This document shows, piece by piece, positions 48,083-62,029 of a stretch of DNA of 64,000 nucleotides. The stretch comes from Galbula dea (Eukaryota; Chordata; Aves; Piciformes; Galbulidae): positions 715,137-779,136 of the forward strand of contig VWZX01006705.1 in assembly GCA_013399015.1 (NCBI GenBank), in the 5' to 3' direction. Position 1 is the first letter of the stretch. The number at the start of each line of letters is the position of its first letter. Position numbers and translations under genes: made by a program. The notes below the pieces were generated by a model, which was given only the letters and a program-made list of their open reading frames with translations, had not been told where the DNA came from and made no database searches.

Positions 48083-50254
48083 TTTCTTATTACTTGTTTT
48101 GAGAAGATCTCTTGATGTCTGTTCTTATCACTCCTACTGAAGCCATGATCACAAGTACTTCAGTTTGGTCAGATTTCCCTGAAAGCTACTGTGGAGCTGT
48201 TCACCTAGGATACAAGCCTCACTGAGATCTTCTGCAAAACTGCAATGGTCATGCAGGAGTGCCAGTGGATGAAACCCAGCTGAGAAATCATGGTCATCAC
48301 CAGGCCCTACTAGAGTGATCCTGCTCTTTTTTAATTTTATGTTCTCCTGTATGATGCAAAGCACGAAGACAAGCTCTCCATGCTGTTTAATTTTTATCTA
48401 GGACATTCCTGAAGTTCAGGTGCTGTTTTGGGGATGAAAGCACTCCTTCTTCTCACTGCTTACAAGCCTTTAGCTATTTTTTCACAGCTATGTAGTAGGA
48501 CTCTTTCTTTTAGATCATTATATTAATATCCCACCTTCCTTTTTAATCCTTCTTTAAAAAGCTGTCACTATGAATGATTCCTTCTTGTCTGCTACAGCAA
48601 CAGCAGTCACATTATGTATTTCTGCAGGTTTTATGCTCTGCCAAACATTCTCACTGGTCCCTGGTCCTTTTTGCTGCATCTTGGCACATTTATTCCTGAG
48701 ATTGCTTCTCCTCAAAATATTCTTCAGGTTGTTTTGGGGAGGTGCTTGGGTTTTCTTGGATTTACAAGTGAGCCACACTGTTTATATGAAGAACGTTTAA
48801 ACATGGTGCAATAGATACTTAATAATTTGGGCAGTCACACAGGGTCATCTGAAAGGCAACTTTAGGAATTGCACTTCTGATTTTCGTGCCCGTACCACAC
48901 AGAACAAACACAATCTGCTTTTGTACCTGCCCATGCACATAGCATCAGTCAGCCAGCCTCCCCTGCTGTGCCTTTGCGGTGGTTTTGAATTGGTCTCTGG
49001 GTACAGTCACCATAATTAAGATAAGAATGAGACCATGGCAGCTGAGGGGATTGCCCAGCACCGCTGGTGCAGTGACACAGAGGCTGCACATGCCTGGTGT
49101 GTAACCTGGGGTTTTCCTCCTCACAAGGAGCACCTGCCTCTGAGGTTATCCATACACACAAGAACGTTGCCTAAGCAGGAAGGAAGTGGTTTAAACCCTC
49201 TCTTGCTCCCTTAGTCTCCTGATTTCAAAAAACAGATATTTGATTTGCACAGTGCAAAGTCAAGTGGAAAAAAAGCCCACGCTGGCCCACACTGAAGAAG
49301 CCCCTGTGGAGGCAGCAAGCCCCATGATTAACTTTGCCAGGCTGTACACCAGACCCCTCAGCATTGCCTGGCTGAAACCCACAGGTAGCAGGTGCTCAGT
49401 CTTGTACAAGCTGCCATCAACACCCTAGTCTCTGCAGGACCAGGACTCTTCACAAGGAGTGTCATGCTGGGCCTGGGGAAAGCCATCAGAGAGAGGGAAG
49501 AGCAGGACCAAGCCATCTCACAGTCCCACAAACACAGACAAGTGGAGATTTTTCATCCTCCCCTTTGCCTTCCCACCTCTCTCTGCAGGACCCTGAGGTC
49601 AGGTATAGCAGTCACTGGTTGTGCACGTCAGAAGCAGCAGCACCACCACAACCATCTGCTGATCAAGTCCCACGGAAAAGTGACTGAACCAGATTTTGGC
49701 TTGCTCTCCTGCACAATGCAAAGCTCTAGATGTTCACACCACTGCCTCCAAACTCAGCAGTTTGCTTACCCTATGCTACTTTATATTTGAGATGTGAGGT
49801 GTCCCTTAGAGAGAAACTGAGGCTTGCCTAGAGGAAGGAAATTACAACCTTTAGCTACCACCTCTCGTGACTAAATCCTAAACTTCACAAAGGAGAGGTC
49901 TGTCTTTATTCCCCTTTTCCAGAAGGGCAAATGCAGCCTATAGACGTTTCTGTGACTAACCACCCTCACTCACCTTGCTCACACCAGCTTTCTGAACTGA
50001 CCTTGAGTGATCTGGGTGCAGGTAGCAATTACATTTTGAGGATTCTACTGGGACACGAACAATAAACAAGCAATAAAACATGCAACTGTAAAAAGCCACT
50101 AGAGATCACTGTCCTCTAACTTTGGGACACTGAGAACATTCGGTAGGATCCCACCCTGGTTGCGCCCAAAGTGTGCCTTGCGCAGGCATCCCTGCTGGCC
50201 AAGAGCACTGGGTGATAGCCAAACACCACATATTTTTTTCATTATTTTTATTTA

Positions 50255-50525
50255 ATGCTTTGTGTTGGAAGGGACACCTAGAGATCCTAGCCCAAGCCCC
50301 CTGCAGTGAGCAGGGACATCTTCAACTAGATGAGGCTGCTCAGAGCTCCAAACAGCCTGACCTGGAATGGTTCCAGGGATGGGACATCTGCCACCTCTGC
50401 AGGCAACCCATACCAGTGTTTCACCACCCTCAACGTAAAAAATATCTGCCTTATAGCTAATCTAAATCTACCCTCTTTTAAAGAGTTTAAAACTTCTAAC
50501 CTGGTCACACCAAGCCCTGCTAATT
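50255..50525 (-). mobile_element. CR1 LINE 3' fragment
   Basis: Plus-strand 'ttggaagggacacctagagatcc' and 'cagggacatcttcaactagatgaggctgctcagagc' mark a minus-oriented CR1. The minus frame keeps IRQIFFTLRVVKHWYGLP from the ORF2 end. Confidence 0.92.
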
Positions 50526-50689
50526 CCCGAAGGGAGACAAAATTAATAAATGTTTGATGATGACAATAATGACAACATTTGCTGCAGCCGACCCAGAAGC
50601 TAATGTCCTGGCAAACACAGGAAACACAGTGACGAAAACTACCCTAACCAGCACAGCGAGAAGCAGGCTGGAACCTCACCAGACCCAGA

Positions 50690-51080
50690 GGCGACAGCAA
50701 GGGAACCAGGGCTTTGCTCACCTCCCCCTCCCCGCCGCTTCCCTGCGCCCCTAACCGCCTGCGGGGAGAGGACTGATTGATTCCTCCCTCCCTCCCCTCT
50801 TGTTTTCCATTGTTTTACTTACTCTGTTGAACGATCCCCTTCGCATCTCAGCTCTCCAAGACCTAAGCACCCTAATTCCCGCCCTCAGGCGGGGGTGCCC
50901 GGTCCCGCCCCACCCCGGTCAAGTGACCGGGGGTTGGGGCAGGTGAGGGAGGGGCGAGAGGGATGACAAGAGGTAGTTCGTGGTAAAGTGGATCTCTCTG
51001 GAGTGCCCGGATGAGACACTTGGTGGACTGAAAGATGTACTGCTCCGGGAGGGACCTGCGAGCCGGTGTCAGGCTAAGAA
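50690..51080. promoter_or_regulatory. PLCXD1: CpG-rich promoter, probably of PLCXD1
   Basis: Local GC- and CpG-rich block with 'cctccccctccccgccgc', 'gcccggtcccgccccaccccggtc' and 'caagtgaccggggg'. On the minus strand a donor GGGGGAG|GTGAGC (exon end 50722) gives a plausible untranslated first exon of PLCXD1, with a start site near 50,900. No TATA box seen. Confidence 0.6.
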
Positions 51081-51120
51081 TGCCAAGGGCAACACCATGT
51101 GGCCATTCTTCAGCTGCGTT

Positions 51121-51598
51121 TCACAGCATCAGAGAACGGTTAAGGTTGGAAGGGACCACCAGAGGTCATCTAGTCCAACCTCCCCGCTCTAGCAGGGTTC
51201 TCTAGAGCGCATTACTCAGGATTGTTTCCACACGGTTTTTGAGTATCTGCAGAGAAGGAGACTCCGCAACCTCTCTGGGCAGCCAGGTCCAGGGCTCAGT
51301 CACCTTCACAGTAAATAAGTTCTTCCTCATGTTTAGGCAAAGCTTCCTTTGTTCAAGCTTGCACCCACTGTCTTGTTTCCTATTGCTTGATACTATCAAG
51401 AAGAGCCTGGCTCCATCCTCTTGACACCTCCCTTCAAACACTTACACACACTGGTAAGGTCTCCTCTCAGCCTCCTCTTCTCCAGGCTAAACAAGCCCAG
51501 CTCTCCTCAGCCTTTCCTCATAAGGGAAATACCCCAGCTCCCTAATCACCTTTGTAGCTCTCAGCTGGATTCACTCCAGGAGCTCCGTATCTCTCTAG
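51121..51598 (-). mobile_element. CR1 LINE 3' fragment (~480 bp)
   Basis: Plus-strand 'ttaaggttggaagggaccaccagaggtcatctagtccaacc' is the CR1 3' end. The copy extends through 'cctctcagcctcctcttctccaggctaaacaagcccagctctc'. It directly abuts the CpG-rich block. Confidence 0.95.
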
Positions 51599-54500
51599 AT
51601 TTAAAATCTATTAATGCAAACAAACTTAAAATATATATTTATGAATTATAAAGTACCTTAACTGCCTGCTTTGTCCAACAGTGTTTCCATTTCTTTGGTT
51701 GCCAGAGCTAGTCCAGAATTCACTGATTCTTTCCCTCCTCTTTAGCTTGTTCAGCCCCTCATCCACCCTGAAATCGACTCATATTTATTATGGCACCTTG
51801 TAGGAATCCAGACAAGCTCCTAAAAAAGCTTTTTTGCATAAGGAGGAAGGAGATGAATGAGTGAAGGACACACAGGAGCAAACACACAAATCCTCAGTGC
51901 AGTTTTGGAAGCATGGTAGCTTCTCAGCCTTTCCAGAGTGGTAGAGGAAGCTCCCCTACTTCATCTCCCTCCAAAAGCACATTAAAACACCCAGTTCCCC
52001 AAGCAAAGAACAGTGAGCTGAAACTCCAATGGAAAGAATTGAAAAAGAAGAATAACTTTCCTTTCTCCTCCATGGGGCAGAATTTCTAGAGGATCACCTA
52101 CAGCAGAACTAGGATCTGACTGCTCTGGGATTACACCATGGTCAGGACCAGGGAAAATTCAGGCTGCTGCAGTGTCATTTTTCTTACTGCAAGGATGTGT
52201 TTTCCAGATACTTGTTTTTCACTATCTCATTTTTGTGTGTGGCTGAGCAAAAGCAAGAGCAGTGACCATGTACAGAGCAAAGCTTGCTGTGCCAACAGCA
52301 GCTGACGGACCAGTTTAACACTCAGGTAACCAAGTTGTCCCTGTTGGTGAGTCCCAGAAAAGCAGGGCTACCTGGGCTTCAGGGTTATGCCACACTTCAC
52401 AGTGCTGTTTCTATATGTGCTCTTAAAGAGTATCACAAAACTAGCTGGAGGTAGATGCAGAATAGACATGCAGTAGGTTGCAAAGACAAAATGCCACAAA
52501 GGATGAAGTAGAGCAAAGGAGAAGGTAGGGAAAAAAGATGCTCTTTGAAGGCTGTGTGGGTTTGCACCACCATGAGAGAAAGCAGCTGAGAAGGGTTACA
52601 GAGAAGCATTACTGTGCTCTGGATGGAATGAGAGAGATGCACAAGTATTTCAAATAGAAGTTAGGAGATTAAAAAATCAGACAAAGTCAACCTTAACTCT
52701 TTATTTACTTAGAAAGCTAAGACTATGGAGGTGTGACAAAACAGCAGTGAGGCAGCCTTTGGATACTGCCATGATGAATACAGTGCAGCCAGACTTCGTT
52801 CTAGACCTGGGTGAAGTTGCTGGGACTAGCAGGGAAAACATGACTGTGGAAAAGAAAATTTAAAAGGTATTTTTGAGCTAATATGAAAAGAATAACAAAA
52901 AACTCAAAAAACCTCAAGAAACTAAAATCCCAAAACATTTTATTCAGGAGGCATTACACCAGGACTTTACACCAAAGTAACGTGAACTATTTGCTGACTG
53001 ATGTGGAAACAACCTTGCACATCTCACCTCAATGGAAATACTCTGTCAGCAAAACCCAAGCTCTCTCCAAGCCCTCCTAATTCCATCCTTTCAAATCTAA
53101 GTTTGTATCTCAGTTCTTCTTCATTTGCACTAGAATTACTAGAAATGTAAAGAGAGTTGCTCCTTGTTTAGTCCTGAGATCACAATCTCTCTAGAGGGAT
53201 TTAGGAAGCCCATAAAATGAGTGACAGGAAATTAATCAGCAAGAGATTAGCCCTGAATAAGCATGTCTCTTCAAGAGGGGTCAAGGCAAGGATAACTTTT
53301 AGCAATATTTGCAGAAATAAGGATAAGCTGATGTCAAGATGAAGAAGCAAGGGGACAAAAAAGCCCAAGATTTCTCAACCCTCCTCACAAAAATAAATGT
53401 TTGAATTAAAAAGATTGAGAGTGGAGTTCAAAACTATTGGACAAAGAACTTACCCGGAAGGAGTTTATCAGGTTTTGAAGCATTCAGTACTGAAAAGGTT
53501 TGAAGCTGGAAGCATCTGAGAGAGTAAAAACAGGCAGATGGAGAAGCTTCAGCGTAGGCATTGATGGAAATGCAGGTTGGATATACAGCTATGGATCAGA
53601 GTGAAAATGCCTGGTTTGTTAGTCACAGTGACAGCAGTCACAGAACCTGAAACTGGACTTTATACGTCTAAACTGCTCTGGCTTACCAAAATTCATCACA
53701 CAGTCTGAGCGAAATCAGTTGATTTTTCAGACACTTGAGAGGTTTCTGAGCTTGTTTTGAACGGTTACAATATTTGGGATGTTGTATGAGAAATTTTTCT
53801 TCCCTCCCAGATTTTTATCTTCAGACACAGCACATCTTCACACTGTAACATACAGAAATCCCACTAAGCATTTAAACAACCGTAACTGAAGTCTCTGGAT
53901 TTGGGGTGTTTGTTCTGGGGACGTTTGCAACACCCTGACAATGTGTGTGTTTGCTCCTGCCCTGACTTACTGATAAGTCCTCTCAACCCTGACCTAATTT
54001 CTGTCTTTGGGAACAAACAGGCAGCTTAATAATTCTGAGAGGAGGTTGTATATCTAGTGGCAGCAGCCACAATGGCTTCCAAGAGCAGGAGAATCAGTGG
54101 GGAGGCAGCCTGCAGCACCAAGGAGGTCACTCTGGGCAATAAAAAGACTTGGGAAGAAAAACGTAACCCAGACCTGCTGAGAGGCAGTTTCTGGTTCACT
54201 GTGTTTGCTTCTGGGGTTACTAGACCATGATAGCTAATCCAAGCTTGCAGTGTTGTGAGCAAGACCCAATAAAGATGGGAGGCAGAGTCTGGAGTCCTCC
54301 TTTGTACCTGATCCCTATGCTCAGGGCTGCCTGTCAACAAGATGCCTCTGATGACCTGGCACCAGCCAGCAGGAAACCTTAGGCAGTAGGATTTGGGTGG
54401 GATTTGGGTTGCCCTAACACATCCTGAAACGCCACCACCATCACCAAGAAACAACCCTGGCTTTATCTGCAACAGGCAAATTCAGTGATAATAGTCAGTG

Positions 54501-55145
54501 GCTGGAAAAAGCACTGCTGTGGTGGTCAGAGATGGGTACAATACTGCTCCCCTCACATGATCAAGAGCCAGAGCTATAGGAGATCATTTCTGTTCTTATC
54601 AAAGTTTTGAAAGATGCGGGAAATGTTTTGACTTATTTTAAAATAGCAGAAAGGAGAAGAAAAATTAAGAGTTGTATTTTAACAGCAAATTTGCTTGGAG
54701 CAAGGCTCAGGCAAAAATAATCATCTCAAATGAAAGCAGATGAGATTTTAATTTCAATTCCACTACACCAGTATTAACAAGAATGGTTAAAATGCCCTAA
54801 AAAGTATTTAGCAAAGCTTTCTTTTTGTCTGGCACCAGCAGTGTCTAAACCAAGGCATTAAAAGCCCTTCTAATAGGCATAAGAGAGCTGCCCACAATGT
54901 CTACTAAAAAGATAAGCTTAAGGGGGAGATAAACAAACCTTTCCCCTCAGACCAAGCATCTGAGAAGGCAGGAGCAAGAGAATCAGGTTTTGTTGCTAGA
55001 ATCCATTCCAACAGAGAGAGAGAAACCGAGGAGACAAAAATTAAATGCATTCCTGTCTACTAGAAAGGATTTCTAGCTGCAGGGAATACCTGAAGGTATT
55101 GGCTGACAGCCATCTGAAGATAAGCCAGCAGTGTGCCCAGCTGGC

Positions 55146-55340
55146 CAAGAAAAAAAAATTTCTTCACTGAAAGGGTTGTCAAGCCCTGGAACAGGTTGTC
55201 CAGGGTGTGGTGCAGTCACCATCCTTATTGCTATTTAAAAGATTTGTAATTGTGGTGCTCTGGGACATGGTTTAGTGGTTGGTCAGGTGACAGGCTGGAC
55301 TGGATGATCTGAAAAGTCTCTTCCAACCTTAATGATTCTA
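55146..55340 (+). mobile_element. CR1 3'-end fragment
   Basis: Sense CR1 3' end: 'ttcttcactgaaagggttgtcaagccctggaacaggttg' through 'gactggatgatctgaaaagtctcttccaacctta'. Confidence 0.9.
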
Positions 55341-58300
55341 AGTTTTATTTTGCCTGAGTTAATTTGTCAACATCCAGATACACACTCAGTGTGGCACATC
55401 TTCCCCAAACTTTGTAAGAATGATATAATAAGTACCCTTCAAGTTGTTATATGGCATTTTTAGTTAGAGAATGTTGTTAGCGTTGCTACAAAAACCAATC
55501 TTGTCTAGGCACAACAGCAGATTGACAGATTGACCAGGCCTCAAAGTACAATGTTAACAAACCACCATCTATTAAAGGCAATGGTAGAAAGCCACCCAAA
55601 TGCACTGGAGCTCTGCAGCTGTCTGAATGAGTGTCACTGAGGAAGAAGACACAAAGAGATAGAGAGGAGCTGTTCCAGCAGTGATCAAACCCTACCCTGA
55701 CTGCTATTTGTTTCCTTCATGAGCTAATTTTCCACAGCAGTTTTCTTTCAGTTGTACTCAAGATATCCTAACAACCCCTGTCCAAAAAAAAAATCCACTG
55801 CCTCTTATAAACAAATCAAATCCTACACAAGACTTAAGTCTGAAGACTCTGGTTTGACAATTAGCTTGTCTAGGGATCAGGATGTTCCTGACTTTCAGGT
55901 TCTGCTGGAAAAACAAAGCAGTCTTTTTTTTCTTAGAATTACATGCCTCCCTATCTATTTCACCTGCAGCATTCATGGTAATGGCAAGTGATCAGTTCAT
56001 AATAAATCATAAAGCCCAGTAATACATCTCAGAGGAGCACATAGCACATTTATTACAGAACACTTGTTAGTAGCTTCAGGGAGCAAGGACATTTGCAGCA
56101 AGTTGAAATGCAATTTTTTCTGTTCCCTGGTTACAAGTGAAGATGATGCTGGCACACCCACTGTTCCAATCACTAACTTTTTTTCTATGAATAGCTGTGT
56201 TCTTGAGATAAGAGAAGTTCATTCAGTTCATGGGTGTGATGAAAACCATCAGCTACAGACTGAGATGTTGCTATAAACACACCCTGAAACGCTCCTCAGG
56301 TCCTCTGGGTGTAGAGGAAGCTTTGCAGTAAGCTACAGGATTAGACCCTTCCTTTCAGTCTCTGCTCCACATAAAAAGGAAATTCACATACAGCCCAGGA
56401 CTCAACTACTTGGAGAAGGAGGTTAACACCAACCCAAACAATTGGTGGTTTATAGGAAGTGAAAGTTGGCAACTAGAGGTTTTGTTTCTTTTTGAACTGA
56501 GTGGGTGTTGTTTGTTTTTTTTACAGAAATGAGAGAACCAAGTTTAGTGATATGTGTGTGTACAACAGGAGAAGTGCATACTCACAGGTTACCTACGCTC
56601 AGGTGTTAGTTATGGGCTCTGTGTATCACCCATATTCACCCTGACAGCAAGCATTGGTGGTCAGGATGTGGTTCTTCCCTCAGTTCTTCCCCTGCGGGTT
56701 TTCTACCAGTGCTTTCAAAGAGCCAGGCAACACTGATGCAAACTGACAGATAAAGCTGCTACCTTAATGGCACACATCAGTGGAACCACCCCAGCAGCAG
56801 AAGTCCCCAGCTTGTGCAAGCCCTTGGCATGATAATCATGGCTAAGCAGAAGTATTTGCACAATCTCCAGTTATTATTTAATCCAACACTTCGGGTAAAA
56901 AAAGCCAGGCTATTGTCTTGTAAAAGTGCAGCATGATGTCAAGTGCTGTAGAATTTCTTACCTGAGCTTTCTCAATTCAGGCTCAGAAAGACACAAATAA
57001 AATTGTACTCACGCATTCTGACAGAGCAGCTGAGTCCCAGTCTCCACTTTGAGCTGCACACGAGCAGGCATGTCCCTGCATATTACTACCCCTCTCATCT
57101 TGATCAGACAAATTTCCTTCCAAAACAAAAGCTAACAGTTCTGTTTGCTACTTGAGGAACAAGGGCTGGAGAGCCTGGTTCTTCCTGCACTCTTTAAAAC
57201 TTTACATCCAAAGGCTAGCCCATGGGCACCAGGCCCAGCTTCTCTTCAGAACACATGCAGACTGACAGGAGTACAAATGCAATATGGACACATCTATGCT
57301 CCCACAGGTACTCAGTAAGCCTAGAAGGCTCTGAGGAGTTCCTTAAATACACACAGTGCCCCCCAAGAAGTGCAAGCAGGTGTCCCCTGTGTATTTAAAA
57401 CATCTGTTTGAGGTTTTCTATTAGGAAACCAACACTGTGTGTCATTATGCACAAAAACTGTGAATTAGCTGAAGAGTCACAGTGTTACATGTACTGTGGC
57501 ACTGGAATATGGCTTCCACATGAACTCATCCTGCCTCAGGTCTTGTTTTTGGAGTATCAAATTCAGCATTTAAAGGTAGTTTCAGTAAGGAAGGATGATG
57601 CCAGAGACCAGTGCATCACTGTAACTCAGTCTCTCCTAATCTAATCTAGTAAGAATAGATTGTAGATTATGTTTTGGGGGTTGTTTGGTTTGGGTTTGTT
57701 TGTTTTTTTTTTTAATGGGGAACATTATTTGAAGAATATTTGCAAGTAACATCTTTTAAGAGGAATCATCCTAGTCACTAGCTTACCCTAAGAAGAACAG
57801 AAGAATAAACAACAAAACTTGCTAATTTTAAAGGGAAAAAAAAAAGAACTTCAGTGAATGTATCACTTTTTTGACACTAATTTCTCCTCCAGCCCTCAAT
57901 CAGACACAAAGATTCAAAGCAGATGATGAAAATAAATGAGAAGTTTATAAAATTACCCTGTGTGGTTGTAATCATTAGAAAGGTCACTAACTTGACAGAA
58001 AATGTACCCTATGAACTACAGCTCACCTTAGGACATTGTCTTTGCATCAACAAGCAACTTTACATGGAATTACGCAATTGAAATGAGTAAAGCCACGTGT
58101 TAAGGTAAACAGGTTTACTCTCTGCCCTATTGAGAAATCTCTAGCAACAGACTGTAGAAAATAGCAACTCTTTCCCAGTGGCCTGCCTCTTAAGGAAAAT
58201 CAAGAGCAAATTCCTAGGACAGCTGCCTCAAAATCATCCCTAGCAGCTTTGATGTTTTCAGGCTGAGCAGAGATCATCTACACACACTGAAGAAGTGGTA

Positions 58301-59396
58301 AGGATACACTCAGAGCTGACTCAGGTTACTCCCACTCAGTCTTGTGAAGGTGGGTGCAAACAGACCTTGTTAGCATTTGGGAGTGAGTAAGAGGAGGATG
58401 GAGCAACAGCAGCAGCAGCCAGAAGAGGAAAGATGGAGCCTGCATGGCTTTCTATCAGCTTTCCTGGGCATTAATTTGTACCTTCCCTTCTCTCAGCAGT
58501 TCCTCCCACTAGGTTCCATTACAAACCCCCACTGCAGTCAGGTGTTAGTGGAGTAGAAGGCAGCAGACAGAGCTCTGCTGAGGCTCTCCAAATCTGCTAC
58601 AGATTTCTTAAGCAATCCTGTTTGTGCCTCAGTTACCCAAGAGCAGAGGTGATAGCTCTGATCTCTCTCCAGCTTTTCTTGACAGAGGGCCTTTGTGTAT
58701 CTGTGCCAGGTTTTCTCCAGGAGAGTATCAGCTGTCCCTGGCATCCTTCACACCCTGCTCTCATACCAGCAGTGCAGCAAACATCACGTGCTACAAAGAG
58801 GGTAATTAATCATGAAAAAGGAAGTTCTTATCAAATGAGGGGAAACAAATTGAGCAATGACAGATTCCAGCATCTCTTAACTGAGAGGACTCCCATGCCA
58901 ACCTACATAAACCTCTCCTTGAGAACAGAGCTTAGAGATATCCCCCAAGAACTGGGAAGGCAGAAGTGACCGCTGTCACGACTCATCTTCACTGGCCAGA
59001 GGCACAAGCCTACACCATCACTCAGTGATCTCCCAGGTAACATTTTAACCTTTTGGCCAATGCCACCTACATTTGAGAGAGAAGTCCAGGTCACCAGAAC
59101 ATTAAGAGGAGATTCAACTCATCCAACTCCAAAGAAGCAGATGTAGATGTCTACTGATGTCTGTGCTACCCAGCAAAAACTCATTTTGCAATCAAAGGGA
59201 GTAAATAATTAAAAGGTGCAATTCAGTAGCCTCAAGTAGACATCTGAAATAAGCCCGCTGAGTTACAGCCTAGAGCTGCCTGGTTCTCACACAGTGAAGA
59301 ATTTGTTTGTTTCAACATAATGACCTCTCATCAAAGAGCACAAAGGAGCTGCCTGTTTCTTCGACTTTTGGGTTGTCAATACTGCAACCTGCACCA

Positions 59397-59570
59397 ACAC
59401 CACCATGCCACTAAACCATGTCACTAAGTGCCATGTCTACATGGTTCTTGAATGCCTCCAGGGATGGCTTCCCTGGGAAGCCTGTTCCAATGCTTAACCA
59501 CTCTTCCAGTAAAGAAATGTTTCCTAATATCCAACCTGAATCTCCCCTGGCACGAAAAGGCAGTCAGGTT
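59397..59570 (-). mobile_element. CR1 fragment
   Basis: Minus-oriented CR1: 'ccactaaaccatgtcactaagtgccatg', 'gcctccagggatgg' and 'ttcctaatatccaacctgaatctcccctgg'. Confidence 0.85.
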
Positions 59571-61596
59571 GTCCCACAATGGCTAGAAAACACAAGGACC
59601 AAAATCTTCCCATTTGAAAGCCTATTCCCAACACACACAAAAGCATTCAAGAGAAGAAAGATTTATCTAGCTTGGTATAGGTTAAATATACATTAAACAC
59701 AGTAAATACTTAGAAAAGCTTATAAAAGGCAAGATGCACAGACCAATCCCTTACAAGAGAAGCCAGCTTCCATCAGCCACTGCTATCTCGTCAAGCTGTT
59801 TTATGTTCTGCCTGTGATCTAGCTTGGGAAGAGATATTCCACTAGCAGGTTACCCCTGGCCAGGCAGCATCTTCCTTGTGTGGGGCTCACCCACACCAAC
59901 CACGTACTCAGTCACTAAGTAACCATCTGAGATCATGTCCTCACCAAGGACTATAGGCTTCCTATAGGAAAGGGAAGAAATCCAGCCCCATACACCCTAT
60001 ACCTTCATGTGTTCATCCTGCTCAAGGCAAAGGACCTTTGCACCAAGGCTGGAGAACAGTCCCACTACGGTTTCCAGGCAATGCTACTGAAGCAAAATCA
60101 CAGAACAGCAACTTCTGAAAACTGAAGAGAAGTAGTGAGCCTTTGGGTAACAGAGAGAAAGCTCATCTTCAAACCTTCCTTTAGTTTGGGAAACCATGCT
60201 ACAAGGAGAGAGATCCCAAAGCACTCAGTCTTGGGAGTGTGAGAGCAGCACACACAGGGTCTCTTTTTAGAGTAACTGGAGAGTTCCAAACCAATGAGCC
60301 TGGCTTCAGTGCCTGGGGAAGCTGGAAAAAAATCATGAGAGTTTTAAGAATTTCTGAAGACTAAATTGTTTCAAAGTGATCTTTTTTCCTTTTCTGGCAG
60401 AGCAATAGCTAATGGATAGGATATTTTTTATTAAATAAGGTATCTACAGACACTCCCTACTAGGGGTTTTTTAAGTTTAGGAGCATGATAGGTTAAGATA
60501 CTCTCCTATTGATGTCATTAGGAACAAGTAGGTTAGGACATTTGACTTGTCTCCAAACATCCTGCCTTCACACTCCTCTCCAGATGAGGTAAACAGGAAA
60601 TCTTCCATAATTATCAATGTCCCTTACACAAGTTTGGCACTGACACAGTGCCAAAGGGCATTTAACACCTTTGCACTTAAGAACCCCCAATGTCTTAATT
60701 ACTATTGGAATTATGACTAGGGAAAAAAAAGCCCAACAGCCTTGTTGCTGAACAAACATTAGGATAAGCTAAACATTTTATTTCTCAATCAAGTTGATTC
60801 TGTGCAGCTCCATGGACTCACGTCCTTTCCAGGGCAAAGTAGGAGTGAAGCAGAGCAATGGGTCAAGAACCTTTATCCGGTTCCACAAATTCAAGTCAAG
60901 TAGTGCAGGAGCAAAGTGTTTGCTAATCACCTAAAGTAATCACCTAGAGTAAGTGTTCAAAAAGTACCTAACATGGGGTTTACAGCAGACTCCAGGTAAC
61001 TGCATTGGAATAATCCACTTTGGAAAATCCTGTTCAATGGCCAAGTATATTCAATAGTGGGTAGAGAACAAAGCTCTCTGCTTTCTAAAGGGAAAAAAAA
61101 AGAGGAAAATACTTGAAATAGGAGAGGAAGAACATTATAAGAAAGAATAGATAGCTAAGCCACACATGTAATAGGAAGATATGTAAAGCAAAGGGAAATC
61201 CATGTGTATGGGTGCAAATATGACCTCTGACAGGACAACTCTGTGGAGTACCTGTTTTTGGTATCAGAGGCCATCCTGGTAGCTCACAGACTGTTTGTAC
61301 CCCCACTGTGTGTGGTCACTTAGCATTTTCCTGGTAATATCTGACTGCAGACAACAATAACAACAAAAAAATCCATCAGCATATTTCAAATACGGTTGCA
61401 TAGCTTATTTTCAGCAGCCTAAATGGTGTCCTGAAGACAACACAGAAAAATTCAAGACAAGGAAAGACAAACAAGCTACCAAGGATGTAAAAAAGGGAGT
61501 CTGGATACTACAAATAGGTCTGATCACCAAGAAAACACCTCAGGGTGAGTCCCACAGCAAAGGAACAGTCCAATTTAAGTCATCACTCTTAAAATA

Positions 61597-61602
61597 TTTA
61601 TT
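61597..61602 (-). terminator. Possible poly(A) signal of the regucalcin-like gene
   Basis: AATAAA on the minus strand, about 280 bp after the TAA stop of the terminal exon. Confidence 0.45.
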
Positions 61603-61882
61603 AAAATCTGCCATATCATTGCTTGTACATCACTGTAACAGGAAAAGACAAACCATGATTCAGATTCTGCTTCAGGAACCACAAGCACTTGAAAATCTAG
61701 AGCTGGCCATCAGAAAGTTCAACAAAACTAAGCTTCAGCTTGAAGAGGTTTATGGAAAGTCACAAAAGCCATCAGAGTGTAACACAGATTAACTTTACCT
61801 CTTTAACCTACTGCATCAAGCCACAGGCCCACAGAAGAAGGAATCTCTTCAATTCCAAACAAGCATGCTCTCAAATGTGGGT

Positions 61883-62029
61883 TTAGAAATCCTCACACAC
61901 ACAAATTCTGTAGTTCATTGGACTTCTTGCCAAAGTTACTCTAAGGTGCAAGCATTTTGTGGTTTTTAGCATCAACATTCCAGCAGCATAGAAATTCTGT
62001 GGGATCCCTTTCACACCTAGGCCTGTTAT
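61883..62029 (-). CDS. RGN: Regucalcin-like terminal exon with extended tail
   Basis: 49 codons including TAA. The conserved ITGLGVKG is followed by IPQNFYAAG, where regucalcins normally end; here translation continues for 31 more codons to EDF-stop. The tail has no recognised motif. Confidence 0.8.
   Translation of the reverse strand: MTGLGVKGIPQNFYAAGMLMLKTTKCLHLRVTLARSPMNYRICVCEDF

Larger units (their letters stand above)
47514..50721. other. PLCXD1 5' intron region
   Basis: Between the first coding exon and the GC-rich candidate first exon. It contains the candidate exon segment at 47,968-48,082 and a CR1 fragment at 50,255-50,525. The plus-strand frame at 49,392-49,790 has no recognised family. 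Confidence 0.5.
51599..61882. other. Intergenic region between PLCXD1 and the regucalcin-like gene
   Basis: About 10 kb without a recognised gene on either strand. It includes CR1 fragments at 55,146-55,340 and 59,397-59,570 and several poly-A/T runs. The 148-codon minus-strand frame at 54,026-54,472 has no identifiable family. An AATAAA on the minus strand at 61,597-61,602 may end the regucalcin-like transcript. Confidence 0.6.

Noticed and set aside
49392..49790. 132-codon plus-strand open frame
   Set aside because: No recognisable domain, located in the PLCXD1 5' intron on the opposite strand; expected by chance in this length of DNA.
54026..54472. 148-codon minus-strand frame and a possible LTR (AATAAA near 54,268 followed by a GC-richer block on the plus strand)
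   Set aside because: No paired LTR, no clear TG...CA ends or target duplication, and no protein domain visible; too weak to call a retroviral remnant.
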